The translations under genes and the position numbers were made by a program. DNA of 64,000 bases from Flammula alnicola. Its lineage: Eukaryota; Basidiomycota; Agaricomycetes; Agaricales; Strophariaceae. Below are positions 56,603-64,000 of the stretch, in pieces. Each line of letters begins with the position of its first letter. Within the stretch, counting starts at the first letter, position 1. The stretch lies in assembly GCA_015499995.1 (NCBI GenBank), contig JADNRV010000207.1, positions 1 to 64,000 of the forward strand. The letters run 5' to 3'. The notes below the pieces were generated by a model, which was not told the origin of the DNA, made no database searches, and was given only the letters and a program-made list of their open reading frames with translations.

Positions 56603-57139
56603 TTAGACGATAATGTTGATAGGAGAGCAGTCGATGTTGATGAGGCTGTTGCCCGTGCCAGTGTTCTGCGTTGTCATAGGTTGAGTAGTATCGAAGCAGG
56701 CGAAATGTAGGTATGATACTCACGAAGTTGTTACCGGTACAACAGACGGTCTCTTGTTGGCAGGTCGTAGAGCCGACACCAATGACAGTGATAGGGTTGC
56801 AATCCAATCCAACGAGAACACCTACGACGGCGTCGACAGCAATATCAAGGAGTCCAAGCAAGGACGCCGTGGCAGGGTCGCTCGCCTGATGACAACAAAT
56901 CTCTCAGTGCTGCCGTTATATTTCACGGATATATAATAATTCATTGACCTTCTGAGTTTGCTTGCAGCACGTGAGGTTACCGCTGTTGCACACGGTTGGA
57001 GGGTCGTTCCTCGCAACCTAGGAGATGACGATCGTTCAACATCATAGTCGATGATAAAGCACTAATGAACACATACGAGAGGATTGGCCGCCACCAAGAG
57101 AGGGAGGGCGAGCACAATGAGCGACTTGTAAGCGAACAT
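56603..57139 (-). CDS. Class I hydrophobin
   Basis: Four exons, ATG 57139 to TAA 56603-56605, about 117 residues. The signal peptide is MFAYKSLIVLALPLLVAAN. The eight cysteines follow the class I pattern: C-X6-CC-X33-C-X12-C-X5-CC-X17-C, seen as TVCNSGNLTCC, GLDCNP, STTCQQETVCC and NIDCSP. Between Cys3 and Cys4 lies the hydrophobic stretch LLGLLDIAVDAVVGVLVGL. Hydrophobins are secreted and self-assemble at air-water interfaces, coating aerial hyphae and fruiting bodies. Class I rather than II is judged from the long Cys3-Cys4 spacing and the C-X6-CC start. One intron splits the codons after NPLV, another follows KQTQK, and another follows GNNF. Confidence 0.93.
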
Positions 57140-57220
57140 TTCTGAGCTTTGTTGGTTTTGTTTGAGATCGAAAAGTAGACTGGATGAGCTGTCTGAAGAA
57201 TGAATGAGATTTTGAGCGAC

Positions 57221-57228
57221 CTTTTATA
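57221..57228 (-). promoter_or_regulatory. TATA box of the hydrophobin gene
   Basis: TATAAAAG on the minus strand, 82 bases upstream of the ATG at 57139. This near-consensus box fits a highly induced gene. Confidence 0.7.
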
Positions 57229-58068
57229 CCTCTACGGCAGGGCCTACCCCAAGGCGAACGTTATGTTTAAACTCAGAGGTCCAAGTATGAAGGATCAAGA
57301 ATTCTGAAAAAGAAAGAGAATTGCCGTCAGAGACGCGCGCCGAGGCGAGTCTAGATACAAATTTACATTGTTGAAAAAGCTTCTTGGGAGACAGAGGACA
57401 GGACTCCATCAACCTGTGATTGATCTTCTGCAAAGACGGACATTATTCTTCTTAATTCTGCTGGTGCTGTCGAAGACTGGAGCGGTTACTCGGTTTTTCG
57501 GTAGACGAGTGTTGCCGTGACGTTAGATTGTGGCCCTGGATCCCGACTGTGGCTGAAGCGCCGATAGCTTCTTGACACGACACATTCAAAAAAAAAGCAG
57601 GAAATCGGTAAAGGGTAGCAGCGCGGAAGCTGAGAAGGCGGCGAAGGCGGCGCATTTTTATGCTGACCGAACAGCTCGGAGCGTCCGACTAGGATACACC
57701 TGCAAAATTGTCGTGGGGTAGGAGTAACATTGACGGCAATAGGAATTTGCTCAGCATTTACGCCTCACAACTTCAAGAATGGGCTGGCCAGAGAAACCCC
57801 AAGTTCACCTAAGCAATCAACTCGTGCTTGATTATCGGCTTGGAACGCCCGCGAAGTTCAGAACCTTACGTCGTTTGAGGCAACGAACGATATAAATCCG
57901 ATATTGATGCATAGCCTGCATCGGGTTCATTGTTCTCCTAACGGATAGTGAATTCCCGCTTAAAACCGTAGATTGGAAGCATAAATGGCACGAGAATAAG
58001 ATTTGTCGAATAAGTTATATGATTACGCCACCTTTTCCATACCGCACGCGCCTTCCATGTTCATCACG
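57229..58068. other. Intergenic
   Basis: Upstream region of the hydrophobin gene and 3' region of CTF18. Short open frames lack features. No repeat was seen. Confidence 0.5.
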
Positions 58069-61000
58069 TCAAAGAAACATGTTTACTTTGACGGGTCTCC
58101 GTACTGCCGCTGAATTGCCCTCTAGGAATTTATAAGTGACCCGATAATTTTTCTCAACATTCTTGCGTGCCGCTGCCCTTGTCGTACTTGCTGAAGGAAT
58201 AGTAATGAGCCTGCCAAAGAAATCTGTAGGAGGCTAAACACAAGGTTGAATTCAGATCTCTTTGAAGAGAGTGAGCTTAAGTGGCTTACTTTGTCCGCAA
58301 TATCTCGATTATCTATTTTTGCGCGCTTATTTGGGTGGTCAGAATCGCCACTGCCATTATCTCCGACACTACGCGATGATAAGAATGTTGTGGTCTAGTG
58401 GTAAAAGACTTGCCTACCTAGATTTGCCGAAGAAATCGTGTTTTCCTCGTTTACCCTTTTCGACAAATTCGGTATCTCGTGCAATGAGCTTAGCGTCGAC
58501 CTGGGGAATCGGTCAGATGGGGGACGGTGTATAAATAAGGCTTATTCGTACCTCTACAGAGACTAAATGGCGAACTGCATATCGCGAGACCGTGATGTCA
58601 GACGCTCGTTTACCGTCATACGTTATAAAAACATCGACAGGACTAGGTGCTTATCAGACGATGAACACAGATGAGCATTTGAAGCACATACGGATCCAAG
58701 CGATAAGACAGAGTGCCGTCCTCCGCCTTTTCTTGAACAAACCGCAGCTCCAAAGACGACATGATGTCTACCAAGCGACTCATGAGAGCCTTTTCCTGCG
58801 GACGGATGACTTGACTATTGACCTAGAGTAAACGAGGTAAATGGAAAGCGAAAATTTCGTAAAAGATAAGTAAACGGACAGGTCGAAGAGGCGGCGATAT
58901 AATCCTATTGATGTATGGAGCAAATTCCACCTGCAGGATCGGAGCGCTGACCAGATGCCTGAAGGCACCCCCATGTCGGATGGTAGCTGTCCGAAGACAC
59001 CTAGACAGGGTTTTGTATATCTCCTCGTTACTACGAGTCAACATCATATGCTATACACGACGTCAATAATGCAACAGTGCACGGGAGTGGAGGTAATATT
59101 GCCTACCTCCCAGTCAGCCTGGTTGCGCTCAACCCTTTCTCCGCTCCTTTCCTGGAAAAGGGGGTAGAAGGGTACCAGGGCGTAAGGTAGATATTGATTA
59201 AGCGCGAAATCGCCATCAGAATACATGGCCGAAGAAAAATGATCGAAAGTGGTTAGCCACTCGATGCCTTGCTGATGTCTGGAGAGATTTGCATCGTGTC
59301 GACGACGCGTGGCGTAGTGTCCAAAGCACCCTACACGTAAAGGTTAGTTATCACCGTTGCATCTGAAAAGCGAAGTCGGCGTTTACCCGAGGCGATAGAA
59401 CTGTCTCGACCTGCTCCGTCGACTTCTTGAACAAGCCGAGCGACAAATCTCGCGTCTTCTTCTTCAGTTAAACCCAGCTCTCGAACACGCTTTTTCGATA
59501 GGGGGCTAAAGAGGTTATTGAGAACAGAAAGAACAGTTGAATCAGCCTCTTTCATTCCTGCGGTAGCCTTCCTAATAACAGGCTCAGTGACATCTTCACC
59601 ACGTGTCTTGACGAACTATTAACATATAGAGTTGAGTAAAGGATTTTGAGAGTTGTCGTTAATTTTCCATACCTGCAGGGTATTTAGGCATCCGCGAAGA
59701 TCGCCTCTGGCAGCGCTAACCAAGGTGCTCAAGGCCCTGGAATCGGCTTTCATTCCTTCTATCTCACAGATTTCCTTCAACCGTTTCACGAGGTGAATAT
59801 CAGTAGGTCTGGTAAATCGGATTTGGTATGTGTGGGGTCGAAGCTTGGCCAAAGAAGAGGCATTGTGATCATTGCAAATGCAGATTATAGGTCGGAGGAT
59901 AGGTCGTGCAGTATTCTTGCCCTTGTGTTGATTTGAGCGCTCTAAAGTTGGAGTCAACACCCCTACGCGAATGACAGGAGCGACGGTAAAATACCCTTTC
60001 TCCATGGCTTAGCATGGATTAATTGAACCAGTTTATGAACGAAGGTACTTGACTGAAAAGAACTGTCAGAATTGACCAAGTTTGAAGTTAAGGATTCTAC
60101 GCACGTTATCCCCAGCTCCGGTGGCACCGTCGATCTCGTCTATGACGAGAAGTACAGGTTTGGTACTGCCGACTGCGGAGCCGGACTCCAAAGCAGGTTT
60201 GATTCGATCATCGACAACAGAGCCAGAGCGAGCGTCACTTAGGATTGGCGTTATTCAGAAAGAACTCATAGATGTTCTTGTATGCTTACCTTGCGTTGAT
60301 TTCCATAACTTCATACCCTGCTTGCCGAGCTATGACATGGGCTAAAGTTGTTTTCCCAAGTCCAGGAGGTCCTGATAGTAGTAGAATCTGGAGCCATGCT
60401 GCTGATAAGCGAATGCACACGTTAAGCTAACGATTTGCACACCTTTTCCCGGGGTCGGCGGAACTCGTCCGTGTCAATATTCTCGTCGCCCTCTCGACTC
60501 CGCTTTTTGCCTCTCGCCTTTCCAAAGACGCAAAAATCCCATTGTTTAACCCATGTCATTGCGTCTCTGGCCACCTTTTCATTTCCGAGAAGGTCTGTGA
60601 ATTTCTGTGGTCGGTATCTGTCGACCCATAGCATGTCCTCGACGATAGTCATACTCGTTTTCGAAGTCTGAGGCTGTACATGCTGATCGCTAATTTAGGC
60701 TGTGAGTAGGCCCCAAGAACATTAATACCCCGAAACTCACGCTCGCTGCAGGTTTGCCGCAGTGGTTGCGGATAGCTGGTCCATAAGTCTATGAATAGGA
60801 ACATCAAGTAGATTTCCCATTGATCGACTTGAAGAGGGCAAAGAAGTAGTCTGAACATATTTATAAATCACTTTGCCGGTTGATACTGAAGATTCCGGAC
60901 CTACACTGGGCAATGAAGAAAATACTTTAGGTTTGCGTCGTCGAAGATACACCGTTTTCCCATCATATGTTGTCGCCCGAACATTCGACCGTGGAATTTG

Positions 61001-61531
61001 TAATGGTGTTGTCGAAGATGATTCCAAATTGTGAGTTATGGTTCTTGTGACGCCGAAGGCCTCGGAAACAGAGGGTAACTCGAAATCTATGTTCTTGGTT
61101 AGCAAAGGACCATCGTAATCCCGTCAAAACATACCTGGGGATTGAGGCCGCGATAATGAGTTCCTTTGTGATGAGGATTCTTCGACTGTGAAGATGGAAT
61201 ATGGGTAAATAAATATCTTTCTCGAAAATCAGACTGACCGGCAGGTGGTGGTTTGGACAGTAGACCATTACTGACGAAGGAAATCGAGGATGATCCTAAG
61301 AGACTTTACCAGTGAGTTAAAGTCGCATATAGTAGGTCTATAAGGCGTACCTATTATTTCAGTGGATGGAGATTCATGGGCCTCGCTTGTAGCCTCCTGG
61401 TTCTTTAATCCAGATCCACCGAGCAGCCCATTCGACACAAAATGTGTGGATGATTCTGGAATGTCCTTAGAAGATTGCAGCTGCGTAAACGAGCTGCTTG
61501 AGAGCAGACCGGTTGGGGTAAACATAGACAT
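58069..61531 (-). CDS. CTF18: CTF18, large subunit of the alternative clamp loader
   Basis: More than ten exons, ATG 61531 ([20 protein letters not shown]) to TGA 58069-58071. A disordered N-terminal region precedes [20 protein letters not shown], the opening of the RFC AAA+ domain. Walker A is [20 protein letters not shown], and Walker B is [16 protein letters not shown]. Then come [20 protein letters not shown] and sensor-2 region [14 protein letters not shown]. The middle has [20 protein letters not shown] and [10 protein letters not shown]. The C-terminus includes [20 protein letters not shown] and the extreme end [10 protein letters not shown] ... [17 protein letters not shown], which is the tail that binds Ctf8-Dcc1. 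The last exon needs the acceptor TTTAG before CCTCCTACAG to stay in frame. Ctf18-RFC loads PCNA and supports sister-chromatid cohesion and checkpoint signalling. Confidence 0.92.
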
Positions 61532-61680
61532 TTAGAAATACAGAGAAAGACGCGTTCCTGAGGTGCAACAAGTTCGGTGTCGAAGTCGAAATCAAAGAGT
61601 GACAACAACAATCGCGTTGGTCACGAAGACACACGGTCATCCATAACGTGTCACGCGTTATGGATATCACAAGCTCATTG

Positions 61681-61690
61681 CCCTTAGATC
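61681..61690. repeat. 10-bp target-site duplication, left copy
   Basis: CCCTTAGATC, repeated exactly at 62887..62896. Confidence 0.8.
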
Positions 61691-62886
61691 ACTTTTGACT
61701 TTCCGCCCTGAACCTTAAATTTTGTTTGGGATTTGGAATTCTAGAAAGTCCGCCCCCGCCTTTGTTTACTTTGGCTCATTGTCCGAAATGGGTACGTGCT
61801 AAGAATAACTCCTGCTTTTCTCACTCACCATCATCCCCGCCTAACTCACCTCCAGAAACCGCCCCTTGTGACCTGCTGGCGTCAACTGAATCTGCGCCTT
61901 CATTAGCGGTACCCCTGGACTTGCACCATGGCCATGGCGGGCATCTCGCCCACGCCGTTCTTCTTCGACTTCAGGGCGGCGGTCTCGATGGTGCACGAGA
62001 GCCCGAACGGACTCGAGCTACAAGAGCATGAGAACGGAGTGGGAAGAAGGTGCAAGATGTGAGTGCAAACTGCTGACCACTGGCGTACAACTCTGACCAA
62101 CCGCCCATGATCTCCGTCGACCACCCATGAAACACGCTCAGACAGCCCCGGGCACCCTCGGTTACGTGCGGCTAGGTACGAACACCCCTCTCGACCGCCT
62201 GTGGATGTCTACCGCCACCCACGAAGGCTCGCGAGCAACAGACAACCACTCGCGAACACCTCAAACGCCCACGAACACCCGTGGCACCCCTGGACCGCCC
62301 GTGGACGCTTACAACCCACCTATAAACACAAACACCGGTCAGCACCGCAGGAGCATAGGCAGTGCAGGAACACGAAGGGGGATTCAGGCAGTGGGAGGGC
62401 CACCAGGTATGTCGCGAACAATGCTCCTTCGCAACGTCAACTACGTAGCCAGAGCGGCCTATGTAACAGCCATCTCGACCGCCTGTGGATGCCCATCACT
62501 ACCTACGAAGGCTCGCGAGCAACCCACAACCATCGTGAACACCTCAAACGCCCACGAACACCTGCGGCACTCCCTCCATACTTAGCTGTAACCCGCCGTT
62601 TTCTTACCTCGTCGTGTACTTTTCAAATTGTTTTTTAATATTAGCATATAAAATATATTGGTTTTAAATCTACGTGCGTGTGGTCATCCCGCCATTGGGC
62701 CTGCAGCTCCTGCGAGCCAGCAGGGATTCGGACTTTGGATTGACGCCAGCGTTTGGCCCGATATGGCTCAGAACAGCCGCTCAGCCTATTTTCGGTCGAG
62801 AACCAAAGCAAACAAAGGCGGGGCGGACTTTCTAGAATTCCATATCCCAAAAGAAAATTAAGGTTCAGGGCGGAAAGTCAACAACT
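61691..62886. mobile_element. Mutator-like element with about 75-bp inverted ends
   Basis: Both ends carry GACTTTCCGCCCTGAACCTT, continuing for about 75 bases with few differences (through GGAATTCTAGAAAGTCCGCC). An exact 10-bp direct repeat, CCCTTAGATC, flanks it, the size made by Mutator-type transposases. The 1.2-kb inside is G+C-rich and has no transposase. It includes two copies of an about 90-bp segment (62189-62279 and 62474-62562). A short protein-like open frame at 61928-62062 (GISPTPFFFDFRAAVSMVHE) could be a captured exon. The element lies between the divergent CTF18 and URI-like genes, about 100 bp from the latter's ATG, so it may affect their promoters. Confidence 0.8.
62189..62562. 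repeat. Duplicated 90-bp segment inside the Mutator-like element
   Basis: Copies at 62189-62279 and 62474-62562 share CTCGACCGCCTGTGGATG, GAAGGCTCGCGAGCAAC and CACCTCAAACGCCCACGAAC. The offset is about 285 bp. Confidence 0.65.
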
Positions 62887-62982
62887 CCCTTAGATCTTAA
62901 CTTTAAGTAACTGTAACAAACAACCATCTAAATTACGACCACGACGACTCCAGGAGGCTTATATAGCAACTCCCATTGCCTG

Positions 62983-64000
62983 ATGTCCCAACCTCAAGGA
63001 AATTTACAGAATTTGGCTGACGGTAGCCAAGAATGTATGTATATTTTGCACAAAAAACTTTGACATCACTGACGAGTATTTTAGCTTTGCGCGCTCTTAT
63101 TCAAGCCATCGTTCCTGAAGCAGCAACTGGTTCCAATGGAAAACTCAGCGGCGATGTGGTCAATAAACTCACGGAGAGGCTTTCTGAACTAGTCGGGCCC
63201 GGAGCCGTTCAGGACTTCAAGGAAAGCCGTAATGAGAGGGGTGAGGTATGCTCATGCTCGTGACGTTACTTCCAAGATAGCTCACACTCGTTTTAGCTTG
63301 TTAATGAAGAAGGACTGCCTGTCATTGACATAAACGAGCCTGTTGACGTTTCAAGACTCCAAAATTCTGGTTCCATGCCGACACCAGTGACTGTGGAACC
63401 TTTGATTCCGTTGGCTTTTCTACCTGCCTCAGCTCGAGAAACGCTTCGCGAAAGGCGGAATCGCATCCTTGATTTACTCGAAGAGCAAGAGCGTGAGGCT
63501 GACAGACTTGCGGAACAACGTGAATCGGAGCAGAGAGACGAGATACTACGGAAACGTAAGGAGGAAGCAGCGAAAGAGAAGGGCAAACTCAATGAGGCCA
63601 GGGAGTTGCAGAAAAAAATGGGTCGAGCCCTCTTGCAAAACTTCGGGAAAGCGAAGGAGAAAGAGAAAGAGGAACAAGAAGCCCAACGTCTTAGAGATGA
63701 AGAAGCAGATAAGCGGAGATCGCCATCTATAAAGAAGAAAACCGTTGCCTTCGTCGAATCATCGGAAAACCTCAAGGATGGTGGAGATGAAAAGGCAGAA
63801 TCATCCGAGGGATTAGACTGGGGAGACGTCACCCCAGCTAGACTTCGAAGCGCAAAGCGGCCAACCTTGATGTCACAGGCTCTGCTCGATAAACATCCAA
63901 TGAAGATGTCAGTCGTGGAGCGTGTACCTGGTGGTCAACCCATGATACCAATACCTCCGCAAACCCCTCGACAAACCCTGCGACAATCTGTTGATTCAGA
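62983..64000 (+). CDS. URI/Bud27-like (DUF3835) protein, 5' part
   Basis: Exons 62983..63034, 63085..63245 and 63297 to beyond the window. The protein starts MSQPQGNLQNLADGSQESLR, then LIQAIVPEAATGSNGKLSGD and VVNKLTERLSELVGPGAVQD. A Glu/Lys/Arg-rich coiled coil follows (ARETLRERRNRILDLLEEQE onwards), then a basic-acidic region KKKTVAFVESSEN...GLDWGDVTPARLRS and KMSVVERVPG near the window edge. The charged helix followed by KKKTVAF and MKMSVVER recalls the C-terminal DUF3835 region of URI/Bud27 prefoldin-like proteins, but the sequence is cut at 64000 and a prefoldin domain is not evident. The assignment is tentative. A TATATAG at about 62959 lies close to the ATG. Confidence 0.45.

Noticed and set aside
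58388..58415. tRNA-like A box TGGTCTAGTGGTAAAAGAC inside a CTF18 intron
   Set aside because: No matching B box or acceptor-stem pairing downstream within tRNA distance; probably chance.

Overview
The window comes from a basidiomycete fungus, almost certainly an Agaricomycete. The genes are dense and split by many short (about 50-70 nt) GT-AG introns, often with CTAAT-like branch points. The gene content fits: a class I hydrophobin, glyoxal oxidase next to a GH44 glucanase, serine-rich cupredoxin, fungal G-gamma subunits, and F-box proteins of a type that I recognise from mushroom genomes. The oxidase and glucanase pair suggests a plant-litter or wood decomposer. All functions were read by eye from motifs; no search was run.

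Layout. 1-5 kb: 3' end of a metaxin-like gene (+), a TLC-domain membrane protein (-), and a coiled-coil protein resembling augmin subunit HAUS3 (-). 5-7 kb: two divergent glycine-rich, probably secreted paralogues. 7-16 kb: gene-poor, with a broken reading frame, F-box gene A (-), and a Gly/Ser-rich membrane protein with a possible decayed relative. 16.6-22.5 kb: an unrecognised helical protein (-), a tandem pair of G-protein gamma subunit genes (+), a mitochondrial-type thioredoxin (-), and a GPI-type cupredoxin (+). 23-31 kb: myotubularin phosphatase, S-adenosylmethionine synthetase and PurF amidophosphoribosyltransferase (all +), with a small inverted-repeat element at 26.2-26.6 kb. 32-41.5 kb: an all-minus run of arrestin-like protein, BRX1, a triple-KH RNA-binding protein and an ADGF/ADA2-type adenosine deaminase. 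42.4-48.1 kb: GH44 glucanase followed by glyoxal oxidase (+). 48.5-49.5 kb: PNO1 (-). 49.6-53.8 kb: a transposon island. 51.4-56.2 kb: F-box gene B (-), interrupted by that island. 56.6-57.1 kb: hydrophobin (-). 58-61.5 kb: CTF18 (-). 61.7-62.9 kb: a Mutator-like inverted-repeat element. 63-64 kb: start of a URI/DUF3835-like gene (+).

The most striking discovery is at F-box gene B. A CACTG-ended transposon (51684..53777) sits inside a coding exon, flanked by a 4-bp duplication (AACC). Removing it and one duplication copy joins the two exon halves exactly in frame and gives the C-terminal zinc-finger-like region found in F-box gene A. The transposon itself carries a nested tRNA-derived SINE (51924..52884) with recognisable A and B boxes and a 15-bp target duplication, so the order of events can be read. 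Other notable points are the tandem G-gamma genes with different CaaX ends, a PurF start codon split by an intron, a beta-sandwich domain fused to glyoxal oxidase, and a 16-nt microexon carrying a copper ligand.
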